A DNA stretch of 64,000 nucleotides from Symsagittifera roscoffensis (lineage: Eukaryota > Xenacoelomorpha > Acoela > Convolutidae): the NCBI RefSeq assembly GCF_963678635.1, contig NC_087068.1, positions 33,117,436-33,181,435 on the forward strand, read 5' to 3'. The notes beneath the pieces are model-generated. The model searched no databases, was not told the origin of the DNA, and saw only the letters and a list, made by a program, of their open reading frames with translations. Both the position numbers and the translations under genes were made by a program. Positions 12,321-24,600 of the stretch are shown in pieces (position 1 is the stretch's first letter; every line of letters starts with the position of its first letter).

Positions 12321-15300
12321 TTATGGCTGACCGGTCCTCAGTTCTGCTTCTATACCCTGTGGGATTTGCAATTGCGCTTGTTCACTTCATCAAACTGTGA
12401 AGTCTTTTCGGACTTCAGTTTGCTTGTTAGAACTGTGCGGTTACCTTCTTTTCTTGTCTGTTTTTTGAGTTGTGTTGGAATGAACCATTGCGGCTTCGTT
12501 CTCTTAAGCAAGTTGTGAAGTCTTGTCGGGATTCAGTTTGCAAGTTGGAACTTTGGCTGTCCGGTCCTCAGTTCTGCTTCTATACCCTGTGGGATTTTCA
12601 TTTGCGCTTGTTCACTTCAGCAAACTGTGAAGTCTTTTCGGACTTCAGTTTGCTTGTTAGAACTGTGCGGTTACTTTCTTTTCTTTTCTGTTTTTTTTTG
12701 GATTAAGTTGGAATGAAGCATTGCGGCTTCGTTTTTTTAAGCAAATTGTGAAGTCTTGTCGGGCTTCAGTTTGCAGGTTGGAGTTTTTTGGCTGTCCGGT
12801 CTTCAGTTCTGCTTCTGTACCCTGTGGGATTTGCAATTGCGCTTGTTCACTTCAGCAAACTGTGAAGTCTTTTCGGACTTCAGTTTGCTCGTTAGAACTG
12901 TGCGGTTACCTACTTTTCTTTTCTGTTTTTTGAATTGTTGGAATGAAGCATTGCGGCTTCGTTCTCTTAAGCAAGTTGTGAAGTCTTGTCGGGATTCAGT
13001 TTGCAAGTTGGAATTTTTTGGCTGTCTGGTCTTCAGTTCTGCTTCTGTACCCTGTGGGATTTGCAATTGCGCATGTTCACTTCGGCAAACTGAAGTCTTT
13101 TCGGACTTCATCTTGCTCGTTAGAACTGTTCGGTTGCCTACTTTTCTTTTGTTTTTTGGATTATGTCGGACTGAAGCATTGCGGCTTCGTTCTCTTAAGC
13201 AAATTGTGAAGTTTTGTCGGGCTTCAGTTTGCAAGTTGGAACTTTGGCTGTCCGGTCCTCAGTTCTGCTTCTATACCCTGTGGGATTTGCAATTGCACTT
13301 GTTCACTTCAGCAAACTGTGAAGTCTTTTCGGACTTCAGTTTGCTTGTTAGAACTGTGCGGTTACTTTCTTTTCTGTTTTTTGGATTATGTTGGAATGAA
13401 GCATTGCGGCTTCGTTCTCTTAAGCAAGTTGTGAAGTCTTGTCGGGATTCAGTTTGCAAGTTGGAATTTTTTGGCTGTCCGGTCTTCAGTTCTGCTTCTG
13501 TACCCTGTGGGATTTGCAATTGCGCATGTTCACTTCGGCGAACTGAAGTCTTTTCGGATTTCAGTTTGCTCGTTAGAACTGTGCGGTTACCTACTTTTCT
13601 TTTCTGTTTTTTGAATTGTTGGAATGAAGCATTGCGGCTTCGTTCTCTTAAGCAAGTTGTGAAGTCTTGTCGGGATTCAGTTTGCAAGTTGGAATTTTTT
13701 GGCTGTCCGGTCTTCAGTTCTGCTTCTGTACCCTGTGGGATTTGCAATTGCGCATGTTCACTTCGGCAAACTGAAGTCTTTTCGGACTTCAGTTTGCTCG
13801 TTAGAACTGTGCGGTTGCCTACTTTTCTTTTGTTTTTTGGATTATGTCGGAATGAAGCATTGCGGCTTCGTTCTCTTAAGCAAATTGTGAAGTTTTGTCG
13901 GGCTTCAGTTTGCAAGTTGGAACTTTGGCTGTCCGGTCCTCAGTTCTGCTTCTATACCCTGTGGGACTTGCAATTGCGCTTGTTCACTTCAGCTAACTGT
14001 GAAGTCTTTTCGGACTTCAGCTTGCTTGTTAAAACTGTGCGGTTACTTTGTTTTTTGGATTATGTTGGAATGAAGCATTGCGGCTTCGTTCTCTTAAGCA
14101 AGTTGTGAAGTCTTGTCGGGATTCAGTGTGCAAGTTGGAATTTTTTGGCTGTCCGGTCTTCAGTTCTGCTTCTGTACCCTGTGGGATTTGCAATTGCGCA
14201 TGTTCACTTCGGCAAACTGAAGTCTTTTCGGACTTCAGTTTGCTCGTTAGAACTGTGCGGTTGCCTACTTTTCTTTTGTTTTTTGGATTATGTCGGAATG
14301 AAGCATTGCGGCTTCGTTCTCTTAAGCAAATTGTGAAGTTTTGTCGGGCTTCAGTTTGCAAGTTGGAACTTTGGCTGTCCGGTCCTCAGTTCTGCTTCTA
14401 TACCCTGTGGGATTTGCAATTGCGCTTGTTCACTTCAGCAAACTGTGAAGTCTTTTCGGACTTCAGTTTGCTTGTTAAAACTGTGCGGTTACTTTCTTTT
14501 GTTTTTTGGATTATGTTGGAATGAAGCATTGCGGCTTCGTTCTCTTAAGCAAGTTGTCAAGTCTTGTCGGGATTCAGTTTGCAAGTTGGAATTTTTTGGC
14601 TGTCCGGTCTTCAGTTCTGCTTCTGTACCCTGTGGGATTTGCAATTGCGCATGTTCACTTCGGCGAACTGAAGTCTTTTCGGACTTCAGATTGCTCGTTA
14701 GAACTGTGCGGTTACCTACTTTTCTTTTCTGTTTTTTGAATTGTTGGAATGAAGCATTGCGGCTTCGTTCTCTTAAGCAAGTTGTGAAGTCTTGTCGGGA
14801 TTCAGTTTGCAAGTTGGAATTTTTTGGCTGTCCGGTCTTCAGTTCTGCTTCTGTACCCTGTGGGATTTGCAATTGCGCATGTTCACTTCGGCAAACTGAA
14901 GTCTTTTCGGACTTCAGTTTCCTCGTTAGAACTGTGCGGTTGCCTACTTTTCTTTTGTTTTTTGGATTATGTCGGAATGAAGCATTGCGGCTTCGTTCTC
15001 TTAAGCAAATTGTGAAGTTTTGTCGGGCTTCAGTTTGCAAGTTGGAACTTTGGCTGTCCGGTCCTCAGTTCTGCTTCTATACCCTGTGGGATTTGCAATT
15101 GCGCTTGTTCACTTCAGCAAACTGTGAAGTCTTTTCGGACTTCAGTTTGCTTGTTAAAACTGTGCGGTTACTTTCTTTTCTGTTTTTTGGATTATGTTGG
15201 AATGAAGCATTGCGGCTTCGTTCTCTTAAGCAAGTTGTGAAGTCTTGTCGGGATTCAGTTTGCAAGTTGGAATTTTTTGGCTGTCCGGTCTTCAGTTCTG

Positions 15301-18300
15301 CTTCTGTACCCTGTGGGATTTGCAATTGCGCATGTTCACTTCGGCGAACTGAAGTCTTTTCGGACTTCAGTTTGCTCGTTAGAACTGTGCGGTTGCCTAC
15401 TTTTCTTTTGTTTTTTGGATTATGTCGGAATGAAGCATTGCGGCTTCGTTCTCTTAAGCAAATTGTGAAGTTTTGTCGGGCTTCAGTTTGCAAGTTGGAA
15501 TTTTTTGGCTGTCCGGTCTTCAGTTCTGCTTCTGTACCCTGTGGGATTTGCAATTGCGCATGTTCACTTCGGCGAACTGAAGTCTTTTCGGACTTCAGTT
15601 TGCTCGTTAGAACTGTGCGGTTACCTACTTTTCTTTTCTGTTTTTTGGATTATGTTGGAATGAAGCATTGCGGCTTCGTTCTCTTAAGCAAGTTGTGAAG
15701 TCTTGTCGGGATTCAGTTTGCAAGTTGGAATTTTTTGGCTGTCCGGTCTTCAGTTCTGCTTCTGTACCCTGTGGGATTTGCAATTGCGCATGTTCACTTC
15801 GGCGAACTGAAGTCTTTTCGGACTTCAGTTTGCTCGTTAGAACTGTGCGGTTACCTACTTTTCTTTTCTGTTTTTTGAATTGTTGGAATGAAGCATTGCG
15901 GCTTCGTTCTCTTAAGCAAGTTGTGAAGTCTTGTCGGGATTCAGTTTGCAAGTTGGAATTTTTTGTTTGTCCGGTCTTCAGTTCTGCTTCTGTACCCTGT
16001 GGGATTTGCAATTGCGCATGTTCACTTCGGCAAACTGAAGTCTTTTCGGACTTCAGTTTGCTCGTTAGAACTGTGCGGTTGCCTACTTTTCTTTTGTTTT
16101 TTGGATTATGTCGGAATGAAGCTTTGCGGCTTCGTTCTCTTAAGCAAATTGTGAAGTTTTGTCGGGCTTCAGTTTGCAAGTTGGAACTTTAGCTGTCCGG
16201 TCCTCAGTTCTGCTTCTATACCCTGTGGGATTTGCAATTGCGCTTGTTCACTTCAGCAAACTGTGAAGTCTTTTCGGACTTCAGTTTGCTTGTTAAAACT
16301 GTGCGGTTACTTTCTTTTCTGTTTTTTGGATTATGTTGGAATGAAGCATTGCGGCTTCGTTCTCTTAAGCAAGTTGTGAAGTCTTGTCGGGATTCAGTTT
16401 GCAAGTTGGAACTTTGGCTGTCCGGTCCTCAGTTCTGCTTCTATACCCTGTGGGATTTGCAATTGCGCTTGTTCACTTCAGCAAACTGTGAAGTCTTTTC
16501 GGACTTCAGTTTGCTCGTTAGAACTGTGCGGTTACCTACTTTTCTTTTCTGTTTTTTGAATTGTTGGAATGAAGCATTGCGGCTTCGTTCTCTTAAGCAA
16601 GTTGTGAAGTCTTGTCGGGATTCAGTTTGCAAGTTGGAATTTTTTGGCTGTCCGGTCTTCAGTTCTGCTTCTGTACCCTGTGGGATTTGCAATTGCGCAT
16701 GTTCACTTCGGCAAACTGAAGTCTTTTCGGACTTCAGTTTCCTCGTTAGAACTGTGCGGTTGCCTACTTTTCTTTTGTTTTTTGGATTATGTCGGAATGA
16801 AGCATTGCGGCTTCGTTCTCTTAAGCAAATTGTGAAGTTTTGTCGGGCTTCAGTTTGTAAGTTGGAACTTTGGCTGTCCGGTCCTCAGTTCTGCTTCTAT
16901 ACCCTGTGGGATTTGCAATTGCGCTTGTTCACTTCAGCAAACTGTGAAGTCTTTTCGGACTTCAGCTTGCTTGTTAGAACTGTGCGGTTACTTTCTTTTT
17001 TGTTTTTTGGATTATGTTGGAATGAAGCATTGCGGCTTCATTCTCTTAAGCAAGTTGTGAAGTCTTGTCGGGATTCAGTGTGCAAGTTGGAATTTTTTGG
17101 CTGTCCGGTCTTCAGTTCTGATTCTATACCCTGTGGGATTTGCAATTGCGCTTGTTCACTTCAGCAAACTGTGAAGTCTTTTCGGACTTCAGTTTGCTTG
17201 TTAGAACTGTGCGGTTACCTTCTTTTCTTTTCTGTTTTTTGAATTGTGTTGGAATGAAGCATTGCGGCTTCGTTCTCTTAAGCAAGTTGTGAAGTCTTGT
17301 CGGGATTCAGTTTGCAAGTTGGAATTTTTTGGCTGTCCGGTCTTCAGTTCTGCTTCTGTACCCTGTGGGATATGCAATTGCGCATGTTCACTTCGGCAAA
17401 CTGAAGTCTTTTCGGACTTCAGTTTGCTCGTTAGAACTGTGCGGTTGCCTACTTTTCTTTTCTGTTTTTTGGATTGTCGGAATGAAGCATCGCGGCTTCG
17501 TTCTCTTAAGCAAATTGTGAAGTTTTGTCGGGCTTCAGTTTGCAAGTTGGAACTTTGGATGTCCGGTCCTCAGTTCTGCTTCTATACCCTGTGGGATTTT
17601 CATTTGCGCTTGTTCACTTCAGCAAACTGTGTAGTCTTTTCGGACTTCAGTTTGCTTGTTAGAACTGTGCGGTTACCTACTTTTCTTTTATGTTTTTTGA
17701 ATTGTTGGAATGAAGCATTGCGGCTTCGTTCTCTTAAGCAAGTTGTGAAGTCTTGTCGGGATTCAGTTTGCAAGTTGGAATTTTTTGGCTGTCCGGTCTT
17801 CAGTTCTGCTTCTGTACCCTGTGGGATTTGCAATTGCGCTTGTTCACTTCAGCAAACTGTGAAGTCTTTTCGGACTTCAGTTTGCTCGTTAGAACTGTGC
17901 GGTTACCTACTTTTCTTTTCTGTTTTTTGAATTGTTGGAATGAAGCATTGCGGCTTCGTTCTCTTAAGCAAGTTGTGAAGTCTTGTCGGGATTCAGTTTG
18001 CAAGTTGGAATTTTTTGGCTGTCCGGTCTTCAGTTCTGCTTCTGTACCCTGTGGGATTTGCAATTGCGCTTGTTCACTTCAGCAAACTGTGAAGTCTTTT
18101 CGGACTTCAGTTTGCTTGTTAGAACTGTGCGGTTACTTTCTTTTCTTTTGTTTTTTTTTTGGATTATGTTGGAATGAAGCATTGCGGCTTCGTTTTCTTA
18201 AGCAAATTGTCGGGCTTCAGTTTGCAAGTTGGAGTTTTTTGGCTGTCCGGTCTTCAGTTCTGCTTCTTTACCCTGTGGGATTTGCAATTGCGCTTGTTCA

Positions 18301-19140
18301 CTTCAGCAAACTGTGAAGTCTTTTCGGACTTCAGTTTGCTCGTTAGAACTGTGCGGTTACCTACTTTTCTTTTCTGTTTTTTGAATTGTTGGAATGAAGC
18401 ATTGCGGCTTCGTTCTCTTAAGCAAGTTGTGAAGTCTTGTCGGGATTCAGTTTGCAAGTTGGAATTTTTTGGCTGTCCGGTCTTCAGTTCTGCTTCTGTG
18501 CCCTGTGGGATTTGCAATTGCGCATGTTCACTTCGGCAAACTGAAGTCTTTTCGGACTTCAATTTGCTCGTTAGAACTGTGCGGTTGCCTACTTTTCTTT
18601 TGTTTTTTGGATTATGTCGGAATGAAGCATTGCGGCTTCGTTCTCTTAAGCAAATTGTGAAGTTTTGTCGGGCTTCAGTTTGCAAGTTGGAACTTTGGCT
18701 GTCCGGTCCTCAGTTCTGCTTCTATACCCTGTGGAATTTGCAATTGCGCTTGTTCACTTCAGCAAACTGTGAAGTATTTTCGGACTTCAGTTTGCTTGTT
18801 AGAACTGTGCGGTTACTTTCTTTTCTGTTTTTTGGATTATGTTGGAATGAAGCATTGCGGCTTCGTTCTCTTAAGCAAGTTGTGAAGTCTTGTCGGGATT
18901 CAGTTTGCAAGTTGGAATTTTTTGGCTGTCCGGTCTTCAGTTCTGCTTCTGTACCCTGTGGGATTTGCAATTGCGCATGTTCACTTCAGCAAACTGTGAA
19001 GTCTTTTCGGACTTCAGTTTGCTAGTTAGAACTGTGCGGTTACCTACTCTTCTTTTCTGTTTTTTGGATTATATTAGAATGAAGCATTGCTGCTTCGTTC
19101 TCTTAAGCAAATTGTGAAGTTTTGTCGGGCTTCAGTTCGC
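12320..19140. repeat. Hairpin satellite array, about 30 units of about 228 bp
   Basis: About 30 tandem units of 215-242 bp lie here. Each unit has two diverged halves of about 114 bp. Half A holds gaagtcttttcggacttc; half B holds the related gaagtcttgtcgggattc or gaagttttgtcgggcttc. In many units the half A segment is a perfect stem-loop: GCAAACTGAAGTC, loop TTTTCG, then the exact reverse complement (for example near 13770). Other units carry an extra TG in one arm or a single G-T mismatch. A second small stem-loop, GAAGC-attgcg-GCTTC, sits before the half B hairpin. Open frames up to 450 codons run across it on both strands at once, and unit lengths are not all multiples of three. The translations are Cys/Leu/Phe-rich on + and Arg/Ser/Lys-rich on -, and match no family I know. 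I therefore call it non-coding satellite. Confidence 0.9.
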
Positions 19141-19298
19141 ACATTGGAATGGTTTGGCTCAGGGGCTTCCAGTTCTATTGTAAGTTCTCAAAGTTATCGT
19201 CGGATTTGAATTGGCAAGCTAGAATTAGTCGCTTTCATTCCTGGTTTCACATCTGATTTTACTTTTTAAGAAACCTGTTGAACTTTTATCCAAACGGA
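19141..19298. other. Junction between hairpin array and gene 1
   Basis: The array decays at about 19140 and a short unique stretch leads to gene 1. The first gene 1 frame is closed upstream by an in-frame TGA at 19254-19256. A possible splice acceptor (actttttaag) ends at 19270, so an upstream exon is possible. I see no TATA box or terminal inverted repeat. Confidence 0.4.
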
Positions 19299-21252
19299 AT
19301 GTCGATTCTAGACCTAGTAGCACAAATGGACCTGGTAGAGGCACAAAAATCGAGGTTGATAGACGTAATCACAAACAGTTGTATGACCATAGCGTCTTTC
19401 AAAATGCTGAGTAACCAGCAACTAATGGAATTAGGGTTTCCCTTACCTGCTATCCTGGAGTTAATGGCCCTCATAGAGAAAAAGAGTGAAACTGCTGCAA
19501 TAACGGTGACGCCGCTAGTGGTCTCAAATAAGGAGAACCTTGTAGAACTCCCAGGGCCGAGTAGTTTTTACACTCCGGGCAAAGTGGCGGAGCTCACGGC
19601 GTGCGAGTTCAAAGAGAGAACATCGCATATTGATTGTGGGACGCGAGCAGGCTTATTGCAGTTGAACAGATTTCTAGTGGACGAAATTGTAGAGGTTAAA
19701 GTTTATATATAAGCATCACAATTTCTTGTTAATTTTATTTAACCGAACTTTAATTTTAGCGCTTACCGAAAGAGAAAAATTTATGGCCGGATAGCGCACT
19801 GAAAGAAAGATACGCAAAAATCGCGGTAGAGGCGTATCCAGCACTGAAGTCTCTTGACAGTAGCTGTCCCCACGTAATTCTTTTTCTGATACGTACCAGA
19901 AAATTGTTTCTTGTTATTTAAGTAATATGCATAGTTTTTTAAGGCGGTGTTCTACAAGCCGTTCTTTAAAATAAAGCTCATGGGAGACAAATACCAACCA
20001 TATCCCCAATCCGGTCTCATAGAAGAGAATTTGAAATCACGGCGCGCTGAGCGGCAACGACAGGAGATCGCAAAGCAGCAATCTAAAGGTATATTATATA
20101 TAATCGTTTGGATAATCGAAAATTGTTTTTCATATCCGATATTTTTGATCTTGATTAATTCCATTTGATCAGGATTGGAAATAGTACGAAAGAGAAAAAG
20201 AAGAAGTGTCGCGAGTGAGCTTCAGGACGTAGACTTAAAGGAGCTTGTGGAGAAGTTCGGTGAAAACATAGATTATAGCGAGACAAGGAAGCGTACTATT
20301 CTTTACCGAAAGAATTTATTGTGCTCAAAAGGCACAATAAATTATGATAACTATCTATATACAATTGGGTTGAACGTGAAGGTGAAAAATGAGGCAAGTA
20401 GTTTATTTGTTTTTTGCTTCAAAGTTACTTTTTTAAAGCTAAAATCCTAGTTTTGTTTAACTAGCTGAATGAGGAGTTTAAATTGTGGGTACCTCAATGT
20501 GTGGAAGACATATTTGCGCATCTCTTTGCCCCATTGGTAACCAAAGTGATGCGGTATGCGTCCAATGCACCACATGAAGCCATTGACTCAATAACTGCTT
20601 TGCGGTTGAATAGATGTAGGTATTTGAGCGCCCTTTCAATATTGTTTTTAGGATTTCTTATTTGTTTTGATGGTTATCTAGACCCCGATGCCGAGTTTGC
20701 CCTAAGGTGCCTCGCTTCTCTTGCTCCGGCTAAGCAAGCAACAGGAGTAAAGAACAGGCGGAGTATTCCAGAAGCTAACCGCGCCTGTCGGGAGAGTTTT
20801 ATAGTAGATATCCCGGTAATTTATTCCCTGCGTTTTTCATACAATATCCTACCTCTGAGCAAGTTTATTAATCTAAAAACACTGTATAGGATTTGGGTAA
20901 CCTAGAGTTCCTGGCTAACCAAAAAGAAATGGGGACAATTCTTTGTACCACTGTGCAGGTAAATTATTTTCGCATATGGTATACTTGTGAGTGAGGTGTC
21001 ATTCAATTTCTGCGTTTTTAGACGTTCGTTGTTGGACCAAAAGGCGTCATTGAAGTTGACGATGTGTTTGGTGCCATAGATACAGCTTTTCGGCTGTTCT
21101 TTGTCCTCAACAGGCGGTATCCTGATACCACGTCTGTTCTGTGGGGCTTCATACAAAGTGTGGTATTTAAAATACCACTGATTCGTGTGCCAACTCAAGT
21201 TGACTTCTTGGCGCGGAAAATCAACCAGGAGGTCGAAAGTCCCGAAATTTGA
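19299..21252 (+). CDS. Gene 1: SAM-domain protein of transposon-associated type (8 exons)
   Basis: Exons read from frame and splice signals: 19299-19694 (or 19700), 19760-19873, 19944-20088, 20173-20393, 20465-20615, 20682-20815, 20890-20958, 21022-21252. All phases agree and give about 486-488 aa. The intron after 20393 has a GC donor (gag|gcaagt); the others are GT-AG, 60-85 bp. Residues about 1-60 look like a SAM domain (ILDLVAQMDL, then SNQQLMELGF, then ILELMALIEK). Exon 3 encodes an Arg/Gln-rich helix; exon 4 starts with a basic RKRKRR stretch that may be a nuclear localisation signal. The C-terminal part (FVVGPKGVIEVDD, then AFRLFFVLNRRYP, then VLWGFIQ) is like a conserved block in repeat-associated SAM proteins of fish and arthropods. 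Function unknown; a scaffold or DNA-partner role is a guess. Exon 1 could start upstream. The part from 20232 on lies in the tandem duplication. Confidence 0.75.
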
Positions 21253-21636
21253 ACTTTGTTGTTAAATGATATACCACGGTTTTGCTCTGTTTTATACTAT
21301 TTCATAGGAGACAAAAATATTGTTTTGCTACTACTTTTTCTTATAATTGCAGCAGCTGTTTTGCTAATGTTGTTGGAACAAAGTCCATTAAAAGCTTTTT
21401 TTTCAGAAAGTCATTTGAAATTCTGTACGAATCGCTGAATTTGGTAGTTGGTTTCGACACTTGCTGCACTTATTCTGGGAAAGGTTAGTTTATGACTGTG
21501 TACCTCGATAATCTGTCCGGAAGGTTGTTCATCAGTATTGCCAGATGCATGGATTGTCTTCATAATAAATTAATTGGAATGCGATGTCTTAGTTATTCTT
21601 GGAATTATCTTGTTTTTTTTTGAAAATGTTGTAGGA
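21253..21636 (+). other. Intergenic or 5' leader between gene 1 and gene 2, copy A
   Basis: There are 384 bp between the gene 1 stop and the gene 2 ATG. It is T-rich with short open frames that I do not support. A segment ending ttgaaaatgttgtag|ga at 21634 looks like a splice acceptor three bases before the gene 2 ATG, so a 5' leader exon probably lies upstream. The frame of gene 2 is also open back to 21574; those extra residues are hydrophobic and lie on a T-rich, intron-like tract, so I start at 21637. Confidence 0.5.
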
Positions 21637-24600
21637 ATGGAGCAAAAAATCAATGTTGAGAATTGTGTGCAGGAGTACTCCGCAGTTTCAAGTGCTGACT
21701 GGATTTTGTTAGAAACGTTGATCGATCAAGATGGGAAACGAAGTCATCGGGCCGTTACTGAAGCGGAGAGAATTCCGGTTGATGAAGGGTCTTCTCTTTT
21801 TCAATACATGAATCAAATGTATCAGGGAGTATTGAATTATATTTCTTTCGAAGTTGACACTAGGTTTTGCGAAGATACGAAAAGGGGTTATGTAGGATAT
21901 AAAACCGTTGCGAAAGTAGAGCTTCCGTCAAATACCTTGATACCGCATTTAATGGGAATCGTTGCGAATTGTCCTGGGCATGTTGCAGAAAACCCCGAGT
22001 TGAATTACTCAATTTTCGTTAGAGATGGTTGTTCTTACTCAATGCAAGGACCGATTTCTTTTGTCAATCATGAGTGTGAGCCAAATTGTAGTTACGAAGT
22101 TCAAAAAGGCAAAAAGGGCGTGGTGTTTCTGCGAACTCTTGTTAATATTGAAAAAGGATCTGAAATAACGGTTAAGTATGGTAAGTCTTTTTTTGGAGCC
22201 AATATGGAATTTTGCCTGTGTCCTCACAGCAAGTATCACACATCAAAGCAGGTAAGCAAGGTAACGTCAAGACCCCCAAAAAGAACGCGGTCTGGTAAAT
22301 GCTTCTATGTTAACGTGGAAAACAACGAACCTAATCTTGTGAGAATCAACGAGTGTCAAGTAGAACAAAGTACTGTAGGTGCTTCCTTTAACAGTCTAGA
22401 AAGTTCAGAAGTTGAAAACTTAAGCATTGAAAATAACCATGCAACTGAGGTAACAGAAAATACTGAAATAACAGAAAATGCAGGTGATCAAATAACATGT
22501 ATCAGCAAAATACCAACAAGTTCCACGGACACTGATGAAATTTCCAATGTGGGGTGTGAAGTAAAACAAAGTACTGTAAATATTGCTTTTAACAATCTAG
22601 AAAGTTCGGAAGTCGAAAACTTAAGCATTGAAAATAACCATGCACATGAGGTAACAGAAAAGACTGAAATAACAGAAAATGCAGGTGATCAATTAACCTG
22701 TATTAGCAAAATATCAACTTGTTTTTTGGACAATGATAAAATTTACAATGTGTCCCAGCAAACTAACTCTGCTCTCAATTTAGATTCAAACATTGCATCT
22801 GGATCGCGTAAGTCTTCCAGAAACAGGTTTGCCGCAGTAAAAAGTTTATACAACGATGACTTGTTTACCCTTGATTGTAACATATGCCCTGTACCAGTTA
22901 GACTCAGTAATGTAAACTTGATGCAGCATTTCAGTTTGTTGCACAAAAAAGAAGTTACTTTTGACTGTCCTTTGGAGGGATGTGGGAGAAGTTATACGGG
23001 TTTTTTTACATTCAATAGACATATTTTGCAGCATGAAACAGAATTGGCTCTTAACCGATGTAAACTAGCCGAAGAAGTTTTGATGAATGATAATTTAAAT
23101 GTTATATGCAATAACACGCCAATTTTTCAACTTGAAAACAGTGCTGGTTCGAATGGAAGTGAAATCAGTATCATCAAAACCAATGAAATTGTTGAATCAA
23201 TAGAAACTAATAATTTTCAACTAGTTTCAGAAACATCCTCAGGAACTACGGATTGCTTCAGAACAGGTATGATAACTCAAAGTAGTTCGGCTGTGCAGCG
23301 AAAGAGTTATATTTGGACAAGAGCTAAGTTTTCAACTCAAAAAAGGGAAAATCATTCTTGTAAGTTTGAAGGTTGTAGTAGCCGTGCTGTAAGTGTTGCA
23401 AATTTTGATCATCATGTTGGCAAATATCATGGAAATGCAAAAAACTGGCCTTGTGCTTTCTGTTATCGAGTGTTTGGTTCTCGTAGTGTTTTGAGAAAAC
23501 ATGTAAGAATACATCGTTCTGAAACTGAAAATGAACCACCTGCATGCGATTTTTCAAGCAAGGATCTATCTTTTGATAAAAGTACACCCAATCCTATTCT
23601 AACTGATGAAATGAATATTGATGTATCACGAAATTTTAGTCGTTTCTGTGATGGTTCTTTTGGTCGTGAGCTGCTTTTCAAGTCTTTGCACTGCTCTTCA
23701 AATAATTGGAAGCAAAGTTTCGATTTTATGGAAAATGCTCATAATGTAGCTAATGACATGATTGATAACTTTTTAAGAGCACTGATAGAGATTGGTTCAA
23801 TGGTACCGAACGTAAATGATTGTGCAATATACACCAATTTGAAAAGTTCTTGTGAAAATTTTTGTTTTTCGTCTGAGAGTAACCAATATCAACTTCTAAA
23901 GTTTTTGAAAGATCAAAAATCCTTTGTCATGTCAACCGATTTAAAGTTTGGCAATACATGTGAGTCGAGAAACATAGGAGGTATGACGGTATATCGTGAA
24001 GTTCAAAAAAATGGTCAGCTCATCTCTATTTCTCAAGTGTTGAAAAATGTCATATTCGAACATGATGAAATTCTTGATGTATGCATTTTGTATAGTAAGT
24101 TTTTAGATAAACTAAGTAACGACGGAATTCTTTTAGATTGTATGCAAACGGAAGGACGTTTTAAAGTCAATTCTAATGTGGACGTACTAGATTTACCTAA
24201 TATTGAAGCTTCTGTTTTTGATTCCAATTCTGATAAGATTTTTGACGTGTACCTGCAACTTTATTTTGATGAAGTTGAGCCGGTTAATCCCATTGGCACA
24301 AGAACAACCATTCATAAATTAGGCTGTTTTTATTGGACATTAAGCAATCTCCCCCCATGGATTTCATCTGACATGCGCATGATGCATGTTGTTGCGTTTG
24401 TTGCCTACCTTGATATTGTAGAATTTGGTTTTAGCGAAGTTTTAAATACAATAAGTGAATATCTCAAACAACTTGAAAAAGGAATGAAAATTTTAACCAG
24501 AAGTGGAAAGGAATTTATTTTGTTTGGCAAAGGCATGACTTTTGTGGCTGACAATTTAGCGTATAATGCAGTTATGGGTTTTAACGAAAGTTTTTCTGCG

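Noticed and set aside
12756-14108. 450-codon open frame as a Cys/Leu-rich repeat protein gene
   Set aside because: It runs across tandem satellite units with open frames on the opposite strand as well, no start context, unit lengths not fixed to multiples of three, and no known family.
12320-19140. CRISPR-like array of palindromic repeats
   Set aside because: Repeats are about 228 bp without unique spacers, in a eukaryotic context with no cas genes.
21574-21636. Gene 2 starting at 21574 with a hydrophobic N-terminus or signal peptide
   Set aside because: The extra residues lie on a T-rich intron-like tract that ends in a splice acceptor at 21634, three bases before the ATG used here.
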